A stretch of 9,462 bases of DNA, from positions 1-9,462 of the forward strand of contig CATILC010000241.1 of assembly GCA_949516455.1 (NCBI GenBank), read 5' to 3'. The notes beneath the pieces were generated by a model. It was not told where the DNA came from, searched no databases, and saw nothing but the letters and a program-made list of their open reading frames with translations. Source of the DNA: Flavobacteriia bacterium (GTDB taxonomy: Bacteria; Bacteroidota; Bacteroidia; Flavobacteriales; Schleiferiaceae). Shown one piece after another: positions 1 to 7,148 of this stretch; position 1 is the stretch's first letter, and the number at the start of each line of letters is the position of its first letter. Position numbers and translations under genes: made by a program.

Positions 1-2
1 AC

Positions 3-2384
3 TTACCGCCTGATAAGTCTTTCAGTAAAGTACGACTGGCCATTCTCCAGCTTCAGCACATAGGCTCCACGAGGGATCGCCCAATTCGTCTCCAGTTTTT
101 CTCCTGAGCGAAGTCGTCCTTGATGGATCGCACGCCCCCATATATCGAACAGCGCATAGGTCCAATCGGTCTCAGTAGGATTGGTCAGATACAAGGCGGA
201 GGAGAACGGATTCGGACCCACTTTCACAGGAAGAGAAGTCCACTCGGCATCGGTGCCCAGTGTACCGTTGCTTGCAGCCGGTGTCGGTGTATTGAAAAGT
301 ATCCACAGCGGCGATCCGTCGTAGGAACGGCCGTAGGAGATGTCCTCTGTTTGCGGCCCAAACAGGATCATGTCCGCGGTGTCGATCGTTCCTGAAACTT
401 CCTTGAAGAGGCCCACCGCTTCTCCGTCCTTGGACAACTTGAAGTTGCTGTGCCAGGCGTGGACATTGTGCTTCTTGGTCGCCCAGATCAACTTGAATTC
501 GCCGGGTGCCATGGTCGCCGCAGGCAGTTGCCATTTCCTTGGATCGGTCAGGTCGTCGCTTAGAAAATAGTCGGCGAGCCAAATGGGGTTGTTTGACCGA
601 TTGTGGAGTTCGATCCAGTCGCCAAAATCCCCATCTTCATCCGAGACGGTCTGGTCATTATCGGCCATGAGCTCATTGATGATGAGATCTCCGTTGGGTT
701 CCTGGCGGTGCACTCTGGGTTGACAAGGTCGACGCCGCTCGTTCTGCGCTGCGTCGGTGGCCACGATCTGGTATTGAATGGCGGCGGGAACCGGAAGATT
801 GACCAGCAATGTTCCATACACTCCGTTTCCAGCGACCCCATCGTCGTCCACGCCGTTGTCGCTCAACGACTTGGTCTGCAGCCCGCTGCCCGTATCGTAT
901 TCGATCAGCACATTGGGCACTCCCTCGTCCTCCACGCGAACGGTGACTTTCAGCTCATTTATTGCTCCTGTCCCGCTCAACTGGATATTTTGAAGGATGG
1001 GGGCGGCATCGAAGCTGCCCAATTGGCTCAGTGTGTTTGCGTGCCGGGTGGATAGGTAGTCGGAGATCGAGTAGTCCACATGGCCCATGGACTGCGTTCC
1101 ATTGAAACTGTCGAAGAAGTCTGTCTGATCGAACCCGTAGTCGAGCGTACGGAAGCTGTCCCTGGCCGCATAGGTGTTGATGCGGTCGCGGATGGTGTCA
1201 AGTTGAAGGTGTGTCTGTGCCTGGGTGAAGGCCATCGTCCATTTTCTCAGATAAAAAGCATAGATCTCCTTGACCTCAGGAAGCTGAAACAGCCTTTGGA
1301 CCAAGGGAAGATTCATGCCGCTGTTGATCCAGTTCAGTACATCGCGTTGCGCCCAGTCCTTATTCACCCAATCGATGCCCAGGGTGTTGTCCATGTCGTA
1401 GGGAATGAAGTGGAATTTGCCCGAAACGGGATCGTTGTAGAGGTAGTAGTTGTTCTTGTTGTAGGCGTAGTTGTCCCAGTGACCGGTGATCACTTCATAG
1501 GCGAGGACCTGCAGGAATCCTTCGATGTCGAACAGCGCATCCAACGCACACTCCAGCTGGTTGAGCGGCGTCTGATCGATCACAGAGATGAATTGTGCGA
1601 TGTCGCTGTAGTCGTCCTTCTGCTCATTGGTCTTCAGTTCGTAGGCACGCCTTCCGTCGGAGCGGGTGAATTTGTAGTCGTTCGGGTTGCTCGAGATGAA
1701 TGTGAGGTCAGCCGGCCAAATGCATTTGTACAGATTGCCATCGTCATTTCCAAAGCGCGGTTTCAACCAGTCATCGTTGATGTGCTCGATGTGCACGTAT
1801 AGGCCGTAATAATTTCCATTGATGTACAATTCAGAATGCTTGGAGCGGGAAACGGGTAATTCAAGGATTCTTCCCCATTTCCAGCTGAAATAGGCCCGGC
1901 TGATCGAAGGGTCATTATGTTGTCCGTTCAGATTGATCTTCTTGACGCCTTTGAACCGTCTTCCGTCCTGAAATCGATTTACGGAGATCTTGAATGATTT
2001 TTTTTGGGCGTTCCTGGAGGTGTTCCCACGAAGCCTGAAGCCGACATCGTGCAGTGTGTCCGATCCCTGTGGGTCTGTGTAGACAGCGGTCACTCGGTAC
2101 TCGTGATTGCTGTAGGCGTTGGAGGGGTCGAGCAATGCATTCAAGCTGTCGGTTGGGATCTGTACATCGAATCGGGAAACATTGTCCGGATCGAAGAGTC
2201 GGCCATGATCAGGTTGGGGATACTGCGCGTGGACCCCCTCTCCAAAGAGCATGCACAAGATCAAAGGGAACAAGACGCGTTGAGTCGAATTTGCCCAGCC
2301 TTGAATGGAAAAAAACCTGAAGAGACGTTTCAAAAGAGATGTCATCATGGGGTCGACAGAACAAAAATGGGCGTTTTGGTTCAT
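3..2384 (-). CDS. Secreted CotH-kinase / lamin-tail-domain protein with T9SS sorting signal
   Basis: A 793-residue predicted cell-surface or secreted protein. Residues 14-53 look like a signal peptide: a basic N region with K19, R20, R23 and R36, a hydrophobic stretch at about 37-48, and a likely cut after GVHA (53). Residues ~115-410 match the CotH protein-kinase-like family, with the GNTSR and KKSFKIS segments, the Y-I-N-G-N-Y-Y-G-L-Y stretch near 187-196, and acidic residues D304, D330 and D332 in the HWDNY and PYDMDNTLG motifs as candidate catalytic or metal ligands. Residues ~461-552 form a beta-rich Ig-like region common in such proteins. Residues ~566-706 are a lamin-tail domain (LIINELMADN, DWIELHN). 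Residues ~718-793 are a type A T9SS sorting domain (VGPNPF, LFDIWGR, GAYVLKL). The first ATG overlaps the Nudix stop as ATGA; starts at M13/M14 would give a more usual signal peptide. Family CotH proteins can phosphorylate protein substrates, but the substrate here is unknown. The gene is complete, with its TAA stop at the window edge. Confidence 0.9.
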   Translation of the reverse strand: MNQNAHFCSVDPMMTSLLKRLFRFFSIQGWANSTQRVLFPLILCMLFGEGVHAQYPQPDHGRLFDPDNVSRFDVQIPTDSLNALLDPSNAYSNHEYRVTAVYTDPQGSDTLHDVGFRLRGNTSRNAQKKSFKISVNRFQDGRRFKGVKKINLNGQHNDPSISRAYFSWKWGRILELPVSRSKHSELYINGNYYGLYVHIEHINDDWLKPRFGNDDGNLYKCIWPADLTFISSNPNDYKFTRSDGRRAYELKTNEQKDDYSDIAQFISVIDQTPLNQLECALDALFDIEGFLQVLAYEVITGHWDNYAYNKNNYYLYNDPVSGKFHFIPYDMDNTLGIDWVNKDWAQRDVLNWINSGMNLPLVQRLFQLPEVKEIYAFYLRKWTMAFTQAQTHLQLDTIRDRINTYAARDSFRTLDYGFDQTDFFDSFNGTQSMGHVDYSISDYLSTRHANTLSQLGSFDAAPILQNIQLSGTGAINELKVTVRVEDEGVPNVLIEYDTGSGLQTKSLSDNGVDDDGVAGNGVYGTLLVNLPVPAAIQYQIVATDAAQNERRRPCQPRVHRQEPNGDLIINELMADNDQTVSDEDGDFGDWIELHNRSNNPIWLADYFLSDDLTDPRKWQLPAATMAPGEFKLIWATKKHNVHAWHSNFKLSKDGEAVGLFKEVSGTIDTADMILFGPQTEDISYGRSYDGSPLWILFNTPTPAASNGTLGTDAEWTSLPVKVGPNPFSSALYLTNPTETDWTYALFDIWGRAIHQGRLRSGEKLETNWAIPRGAYVLKLENGQSYFTERLIRR

Positions 2385-2809
2385 TGAGGGTCGATCGAAG
2401 GCTGAATATTTCTGAGCAACTCCTCAGCGATCGGCACATCTGCCGGGGCGAGTCTAAACGTATCGATGTCTTTTGGATGGATCCATTCAATGGCATCGTG
2501 ATCGGTCATTTTTCCAATGCTTCCCATTGCGCGGCAACGGTAGGCCATCAGTCGAATAGAAATGGTCGGGTAGCTGTGGACCGAATCCATGAAGTATTCT
2601 TCCACAGCGACGTCCAAGCCCAGTTCTTCAAGAAGTTCACGTCTGAGCGCTTCTTCCGCCGATTCGTTCTCCCTCTTTCCGCCGGGGAATTCCCAATAGC
2701 CCTTCAGTTCACCCTTCATTCGCCGACAGAGGAGCAGTCTGTCTTTCTGGTCAAAGACCAAACCGCAAACGACTTCGAGCGGGGTGCCATTTTTTGGGTC
2801 ATTGGCCAT
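2381..2809 (-). CDS. MutT-type Nudix hydrolase (probable nucleotide-pool sanitising pyrophosphohydrolase)
   Basis: A 142-residue cytoplasmic Nudix protein, the usual length for MutT. The Nudix box is complete at residues 43-65: GGKREN-E, seven residues, then RELLEELGL, fitting G-x5-E-x7-REUxEExGU, so the metal-binding glutamates are present. The preceding GYWEFP and the late APADVPI segment resemble MutT and related 8-oxo-dGTP hydrolases; substrate assignment is inference. The reading frame is open 40 codons further upstream, but that stretch is the out-of-frame shadow of the YeeE remnant. The ATG at 2809 is preferred because it sits on the TGA ending the remnant (TGATG) and begins at the expected distance from the first beta strand (EVVCGLVFD). 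Its own TGA overlaps the next gene's first ATG by four bases, so translation of the two may be coupled. Confidence 0.92.
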   Translation of the reverse strand: MANDPKNGTPLEVVCGLVFDQKDRLLLCRRMKGELKGYWEFPGGKRENESAEEALRRELLEELGLDVAVEEYFMDSVHSYPTISIRLMAYRCRAMGSIGKMTDHDAIEWIHPKDIDTFRLAPADVPIAEELLRNIQPSIDPQ

Positions 2810-3030
2810 CAGTGGAGCAGTCGGTGCCTCAATTCCGCATGGACAAAGGTGGCCAGCACGGCGCTCGGGATCACCACGGAATACAAAATGAATCCATTCC
2901 CCAAAAGGGTGAACAGGGGGGCTGGACAAACTCAGGTGAGTGCCCAGCCGATCCCGAACAGGCTTCCTCCAAACAGATAGCGCGGAATAAGGGCGTATAT
3001 CCTTGTATAAGCAACAGGCCAGCTCTTTTC
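2809..3030 (-). pseudogene. Truncated, stop-interrupted YeeE/YedE (DUF6691-type) sulfur transporter remnant
   Basis: Reading the minus strand in the frame ending at TGA 2809-2811 gives about 73 codons resembling the C-terminal half of DUF6691/YeeE-YedE membrane proteins (whole proteins are about 135-145 residues). Upstream of an in-frame TGA at 2932-2934 are RYLFGGSLFGIGWALT; downstream are VCPAPLFTLLGNGF, a hydrophobic segment, and a C-terminus LRHRLLH. In the family the motif reads GWALTGACPGP and proteins commonly end in LPH. The TGA therefore replaces a glycine codon (one change from GGA), and A-to-V, G-to-A and P-to-L changes follow. The Cys of the CP motif is retained. The N-terminal half is missing: that position is occupied by the 3' end of the rhodanese fusion gene. 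The right boundary is approximate; the frame stays open past 3031 into the neighbour. The family imports thiosulfate or related sulfur species, which fits the adjacent sulfur genes. Identification is from remembered family motifs, not a search. Confidence 0.82.
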
Positions 3031-4441
3031 ATTGGGTGGATCTTGTACAAAGGCTGCCTTCTCTTTCAATATCGGTCTCTTGCAGGGCTGAATAGCCGCC
3101 CAGCACATTGCTGAAATGGTCCATTCCTGCAGCGCTGAGCACGGAAGCTGCGATCACGGAGCGATATCCCTCGGCGCAGTGCAGATAAAAGGGACGCTCT
3201 TTTGGGAGTTCATTCATGCGCTGTTCCAATTCACTCAGCGGCACATTGACCGCATCAAGCACATGCTCCAGGGTGTATTCCCCGTTCTTGCGCACGTCGA
3301 CGATCAAAGGCGTCTCTTCCCTATGGGACCGTGTGAGTTCCTCGGCCCGTACTGAATGGATCTTTTGGCAGGGAAGCCCCGCCTGTATCCAAGCATTCAT
3401 GCCTCCGTCCAGAAAACCAAGGATTTGATCGAAACCCACCCGGGCCATGCGGGTGATGGCTTCTACCTCCCGTCCTTGTGGGACGATCAGGACAATGGAT
3501 CGGTGGATATCCCGAATGAGTTCTCCAACCCAGGGGGCGAAGCTGCCGTCCAATCCGATGAATAAGCTGCCCGGAATGTGCCCGTCTCCAAATTCATCTG
3601 GACTTCGGACATCCAATAGAAGTGCTTCTCCTTCGGCCATTAGCTGCTGGATGTCCTGGGTTCCCAAGGGCTGGTTGGCGGACTTTATAACGCGCTCCAG
3701 CGCCTGAGACCCTTCCTTGTTGAGACGAACATTTTCAGGAAAGTAGGCGGGAGGCGGAAGCAGCCCTGAGGTCACCTCATTTATGAATTCTTCCTTGCTC
3801 ATATCGGCCCGAAGCGCATAGTTCGCCTTCTTTTGGTTTCCCAGGGTATCCACTGTGGCATCCATCATGTTCTTTCCACAGGCGGATCCGGCGCCATGGG
3901 CAGGGTAGAGGACGAGTTCATCGGGCAGGGGCATGATCTTGTTTCGCAGGCTGTCATAGGACATACCCGCCAGGTCCTCCATGCTCAGTCCGTCCATCTT
4001 TTGCGCCAGGTCTGGGCGCCCAACATCTCCGAGAAATAGGGTGTCGCCCGTGAACAGCGCCTGTGGCTTTTCTTCCGGATCCAGAAGCAGATAACAACTG
4101 CTTTCCAGGGTGTGCCCGGGTGTATGCAGCAACTGCAGGGTCCAGTCGCCGATCGCAAAATGCTCACCGTCATTGGCGATGTGCACGGGGAATTGGGTTT
4201 GGGCGCCAGGGCCAAAGACCACTTCTGCTCCAGTCTTGTTCGAGATATCCAGATGGCCACTCACAAAATCCGCATGGAAATGGGTTTCAAAGACATATTT
4301 CAACTCGGCTTCATCCTCTTTCAGAAGGGCGGTATATGTCTCCATTTCCCGAAGCGGGTCGATCAAGGCAGCTTCTCCCTTATGGCTCAGGTAATATGCA
4401 CCTTGAGCCAGGCATTTGGTGTAGAGTTGTTCTATTCTCAT
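3029..4441 (-). CDS. CstB-like persulfide dioxygenase-rhodanese fusion (MBL fold + two rhodanese domains)
   Basis: A 470-residue, probably cytoplasmic enzyme. Residues 1-~235 are a metallo-beta-lactamase fold of the ETHE1/persulfide dioxygenase type, with THFHADFVSGH (H54, H56, D58, H63), TPGH (H110), TGDTLF (D133) and PAHGAGSACG (H182, C188). Residues ~260-355 are a rhodanese-like domain whose active-loop Cys is absent (VPQGRE around 320-325). Residues ~362-455 are a second rhodanese domain with active-site C422 in HCAEGYRS. This order, with an inactive middle domain and an active last one, is that of Staphylococcus aureus CstB, which oxidises low-molecular-weight persulfides and releases thiosulfate; C188 may match its dioxygenase-domain Cys. 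Reaction details here are inferred. The ATG lies 16 bases after the TauE stop, suggesting one transcript. A purine run (GAAAGG) abuts the ATG, too close for a normal Shine-Dalgarno. The C-terminal tail after ~455 adjoins the truncated YeeE remnant. Confidence 0.92.
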   Translation of the reverse strand: MRIEQLYTKCLAQGAYYLSHKGEAALIDPLREMETYTALLKEDEAELKYVFETHFHADFVSGHLDISNKTGAEVVFGPGAQTQFPVHIANDGEHFAIGDWTLQLLHTPGHTLESSCYLLLDPEEKPQALFTGDTLFLGDVGRPDLAQKMDGLSMEDLAGMSYDSLRNKIMPLPDELVLYPAHGAGSACGKNMMDATVDTLGNQKKANYALRADMSKEEFINEVTSGLLPPPAYFPENVRLNKEGSQALERVIKSANQPLGTQDIQQLMAEGEALLLDVRSPDEFGDGHIPGSLFIGLDGSFAPWVGELIRDIHRSIVLIVPQGREVEAITRMARVGFDQILGFLDGGMNAWIQAGLPCQKIHSVRAEELTRSHREETPLIVDVRKNGEYTLEHVLDAVNVPLSELEQRMNELPKERPFYLHCAEGYRSVIAASVLSAAGMDHFSNVLGGYSALQETDIEREGSLCTRSTQ

Positions 4442-4457
4442 CCTTTCGAATAATGAT

Positions 4458-5240
4458 TCAGGCCGAAGCGAATTCCATCCAAAAAATAAAGATCGCCATG
4501 ATCAGGATGAATATGCCCATCCCGGCTTTCAATTTTTTTCCTTCCACAAATCGGTTGACAAAAGATCCTATCGCGATGCCCAATATGGTCAATGCGGAAA
4601 AGGAGAAGAGGAATCCCCAATCGATGGGCAGCGTGCGGGCATCGCTCAAGGCAAATCCGATAAGCGATTTGATGGCGATGATGACCAGTGTAGTGCCCAC
4701 AGCATGCTTCATTTTCATTCCCGTGGAGGCGATCAGAGCGGGAATGATCAAAAACCCGCCTCCGGCACCCACCAGCCCAGTAAGCAGACCGACCAGGAGT
4801 CCCTGAGTGATGAGCACCGCGGGCCGAAAGGGCTGCAGCTGCTCACGCTCCATTTTTCCTTTGATCATTTGGTAGGCCGCCAGCAACATCAGCAGGGCAA
4901 ACAGTCCAAAGATGCCCATCCGTCTGCTCAGTGCCCAGTCGCCAGTTTGTAAGAGAATGTCTGGCAGGGCCGGCAATAGAAAATTCCTTGAAGCAAATAC
5001 GCCCAAGAGGGAAGGAAGGCCAAAAAACAGGGCCGCTCGCCATTCAATTCGTTTTCTGTGGCTCAAACTCCCTGCCACGGCTCCAATGCCCACGATGAAG
5101 AGGGAATAGGCCGTCGCCATCTTTTCATCCTGCCCAAAGAGATAGGCCAGAACCGGGACGGCAAGAACGGAACCTCCGGCGCCAATGAGCCCAAGGGAGA
5201 CCCCAATAAGGGTGGCCATGAAGTAGCCGATCCATTCCAT
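4458..5240 (-). CDS. TauE/SafE family permease (putative sulfite or sulfur-anion exporter)
   Basis: A 260-residue integral membrane protein with about eight hydrophobic segments and the internal duplication typical of TauE/SafE. The first half carries GLIGAGGSVLAVPVL near residues 17-31, the second GLVGAGGGFLIIPAL near 155-169, separated by a charged central loop (about 125-135). Family members move organosulfonates, sulfite or related anions across the inner membrane; the direction and substrate are not readable from sequence. Its position 16 bases upstream of the CstB-like enzyme supports export of sulfite or another oxidised sulfur product, as in the S. aureus cst locus where a tauE gene accompanies cstB. 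The ATG at 5240 (MEWIGYF) is chosen; an in-frame TTG one codon earlier at 5243 is also possible. The 89-base space to mnmE probably holds the promoter of this block, though none could be defined. Confidence 0.9.
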   Translation of the reverse strand: MEWIGYFMATLIGVSLGLIGAGGSVLAVPVLAYLFGQDEKMATAYSLFIVGIGAVAGSLSHRKRIEWRAALFFGLPSLLGVFASRNFLLPALPDILLQTGDWALSRRMGIFGLFALLMLLAAYQMIKGKMEREQLQPFRPAVLITQGLLVGLLTGLVGAGGGFLIIPALIASTGMKMKHAVGTTLVIIAIKSLIGFALSDARTLPIDWGFLFSFSALTILGIAIGSFVNRFVEGKKLKAGMGIFILIMAIFIFWMEFASA

Positions 5241-5312
5241 CAAAATAGGTGCGCAGTTTGGGGGTTCAATGTCGAAAGTACGGACGGGAGCGCCTTTTAC
5301 AGTAAGGAATAG

Positions 5313-5326
5313 GAACGCCCCCGTTC
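5313..5326 (-). terminator. Small perfect hairpin between mnmE and the tauE-like gene
   Basis: On the minus strand GAACG-GGGG-CGTTC forms a five-base-pair stem with a four-base loop, starting seven bases after the mnmE stop. It is followed by a pyrimidine-rich but not T-only stretch (CTATTCCTTACT), so it is at best a weak terminator and could be chance. Confidence 0.2.
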
Positions 5327-5332
5327 ACCAAG

Positions 5333-6721
5333 TCACTTCCCGATACAAAACCTCGAAAAGATGGAACCCAGGAGCTCGTCCGATGCGATCTCACCGGTGA
5401 TGTTCCCAAGGTGTTCGAGGGCCCGTCGCATGTCCTGAGCGATGAGCTCTCCGCTCAATCGATCGTCCAGGCCGGCACGAACGGCCGAAAGGGCTTCAAG
5501 GCTGCTTTGAAGTTCGCTGTGGTGCCGGGCATTGGCCACCAGGCTGTGTTCATTGACCGAGAAATGGGTGCTGCAGGCCTGGCTGATGGCCGACTTCAGT
5601 TCAGTGAGCCCATTTTGCATTTTGGCTGAGATCGAGAGGCATTCCCACTTATCGAAGATCTTCCGGGTTTGCTGTTCAGGGTGGGCATCTGCCTTGTTGA
5701 GAACGACGCGAACGATCTTGTCCGGAGCCATTTCATTGAGCTCTTTCAGACTTTGCTGATGTACATCCTCTGCGGCTCCGAGGTCAATGAGAAAAAGGAC
5801 CAGCGCGGCCTGATCGATCTTTTGATAGGTGCGATCGATCCCCATCTTTTCGACCTGGTCCTCTGTGGACCGAATACCTGCGGTGTCGATCAAACGAAAT
5901 TTCAGTCCGTCGATCAGGAGCACATCCTCGATGCTGTCTCTGGTGGTTCCCGGGACCATGCTGACCAAGGCCTTTTCTTCCTGGAGCAGGGCATTGAGCA
6001 ATGTGGATTTCCCTGCGTTGGGGGCACCTGCAATGCACACAGGTATGCCTTCTTTAATGGCCTGTCCGGTGGAGAAGGAATTGGACAATCGCTCCACTTC
6101 CGTTTCAATGCGCATCAGCAGCGCCTTCAGCTGGCTCCTGTCCGCAAATTCAACGTCTTCTTCCGAAAAGTCGAGTTCGAGTTCGATCAGTGCTGCAAAA
6201 TCGATGAAGTCCTGACGCAGATATTTCAATTGTACAGCGAATCCGCCACGCAATTGCTGCAGCGCTACACGGTGTGCCGCCGCCGATTCGGAGGCGATCA
6301 GGTCGGCAACGGCTTCGGCCTGTGAGAGGTCCATCTTACCGTTCAGGAATGCCCGTTGGGTGAACTCCCCAGCGCGGGCCATCCGAAAGCCATGGCGCAT
6401 CAGGAGCGCGAGGATCTGCTGAACGATGTAACTGGATGCGTGGCAACTGATCTCAAAGCTGTCTTCACCCGTAAAGGAATGCGGTGCAAGGAAGGTCGTA
6501 AGAAGTACTTCATCGATGGTGTTGTCTTCTTCGCCAATGGTTCCGAAATAGGCTCGGTGCCCTTTCCAATCGGTCTTTTCACGCGCCTTTGAAATGGAGA
6601 AAAAAGCCTTTAATGGCAGCAGACAATCCACTCCGCTTGCACGAATGATCGCGAGCGCGCCGGAGCCCGTTGATGTGCTCAGCGCACAGACTTTATCGTC
6701 CATTTGAGGTAACGCATTCAT
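5333..6721 (-). CDS. mnmE: tRNA uridine-5-carboxymethylaminomethyl modification GTPase MnmE (TrmE)
   Basis: A 462-residue GTPase that with MnmG (GidA) installs the carboxymethylaminomethyl group at wobble uridine 34 of certain tRNAs. The N-terminal formyl-tetrahydrofolate-binding domain (~1-118) carries PHSFTGED and AGEFTQRAFLNGKMDL. The helical domain contains an inserted Ras-like G domain with P-loop GAPNAGKS (232-239), PGTTRDS (257-263), DTAG (279-282) and NKAD (342-345). The protein ends in the diagnostic FCIGK, whose Cys is catalytically important. Length is normal for the family. The frame is open 50 codons upstream, into the response-regulator gene; the ATG at 6721 (MNALPQMDDKVCAL) matches where homologues begin, and M7 at 6703 is a second choice. 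In the SCHAS segment alanine replaces the glycine usual in SCHG. It lies 28 bases after the response regulator, so co-transcription is plausible. Confidence 0.97.
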   Translation of the reverse strand: MNALPQMDDKVCALSTSTGSGALAIIRASGVDCLLPLKAFFSISKAREKTDWKGHRAYFGTIGEEDNTIDEVLLTTFLAPHSFTGEDSFEISCHASSYIVQQILALLMRHGFRMARAGEFTQRAFLNGKMDLSQAEAVADLIASESAAAHRVALQQLRGGFAVQLKYLRQDFIDFAALIELELDFSEEDVEFADRSQLKALLMRIETEVERLSNSFSTGQAIKEGIPVCIAGAPNAGKSTLLNALLQEEKALVSMVPGTTRDSIEDVLLIDGLKFRLIDTAGIRSTEDQVEKMGIDRTYQKIDQAALVLFLIDLGAAEDVHQQSLKELNEMAPDKIVRVVLNKADAHPEQQTRKIFDKWECLSISAKMQNGLTELKSAISQACSTHFSVNEHSLVANARHHSELQSSLEALSAVRAGLDDRLSGELIAQDMRRALEHLGNITGEIASDELLGSIFSRFCIGK

Positions 6722-6749
6722 GAGGCAAAGAAATGCGCTCTGTTCGAAT

Positions 6750-7148
6750 CTAGGTGCCTGTGGCCCAGCCGATCTTTTGAAATAATTTACCGAGATAGTT
6801 GATGGACATGGGCTTCTGGACATAATCCAATACCTGGTCAACGGATCGGCTGAGCTCGATGTCTTCAGCATTCGGCGATGAACTCACGATCACCACCCTG
6901 AGGTGTTGAAGCAAGGGGTACTTCTTCAACTCTTCCAGAAATTCCCATCCGTTCATTACCGGCATATTCAAATCCAGCAGAACCAATGAATCTTTCGGTG
7001 ACGATCTTATTTCAAGGAGGTGATCGAGTGCCTCTTCCCCATTTCTGAAGGAATAAATGATGAAATCCATCAATTGGCAATTCTCGATCATCATCCGGGC
7101 AACAGCCTGAAAGACGGGATCGTCATCGACCAAGAGGATCTTTTTCAT
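6750..7148 (-). CDS. Stand-alone CheY-like response regulator receiver protein
   Basis: A 132-residue single receiver domain without an output domain. It starts MKKILLVDDDP with the acidic pocket D8-D10, has the phospho-acceptor D59 in LLDLNMPVMNGWEF, the conserved hydroxyl residue in VIVSSSP (around S89), and the lysine K112 in the QKPM motif. All residues for phosphorylation are therefore present. Such single-domain regulators act by protein contact or as phosphate relays, like CheY or Rcp1. No histidine kinase lies in the window, so its partner is unknown. The ATG at 7148 is chosen because it gives the standard N-terminus and is preceded by A-rich sequence; in-frame ATGs at 7199 (MDDEKI) and 7247 would add 17 or 33 residues without domain content. 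About 108 bases separate it from the upstream GSCFA gene, so it may have its own promoter. Confidence 0.93.
   Translation of the reverse strand: MKKILLVDDDPVFQAVARMMIENCQLMDFIIYSFRNGEEALDHLLEIRSSPKDSLVLLDLNMPVMNGWEFLEELKKYPLLQHLRVVIVSSSPNAEDIELSRSVDQVLDYVQKPMSINYLGKLFQKIGWATGT

Noticed and set aside
1080..1802. 240-codon plus-strand open frame opposite the CotH domain
   Set aside because: The low-complexity Val/Asp-rich translation is a typical complement-frame shadow of the CotH gene.
2810..2929. Forty-residue N-terminal extension of the Nudix protein
   Set aside because: This stretch is the out-of-frame shadow of the YeeE remnant. The downstream ATG at 2809 gives the normal MutT length and a TGATG junction.
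2932..2934. TGA in the YeeE remnant read as selenocysteine or as a reassigned glycine codon
   Set aside because: It sits at a glycine, not a Cys/Sec, position. TGA ends several intact genes here (Nudix, CstB-like, TauE, MnmE, thioredoxin-like, POT), so code reassignment is not supported. Further motif changes and the missing N-terminal half favour a pseudogene.
2339..2980. 213-codon open frame on the plus strand opposite the Nudix gene and YeeE remnant
   Set aside because: It is antisense to well-supported coding sequence and its translation shows no recognisable domain.
5241..5270. TTG - 19 bases - TATTTTG resembling a Bacteroidota -33/-7 promoter before the tauE-like gene
   Set aside because: The -7 element abuts the ATG, which would put the transcript start inside the coding sequence, and it matches TAnnTTTG imperfectly.
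5669..6325. 218-codon plus-strand open frame opposite mnmE
   Set aside because: It is antisense to the G domain of mnmE, with no domain of its own.
6722..6871. Fifty-residue N-terminal extension of MnmE
   Set aside because: It overlaps the end of the response-regulator gene in another frame and has no MnmE similarity; M at 6721 fits the family N-terminus.
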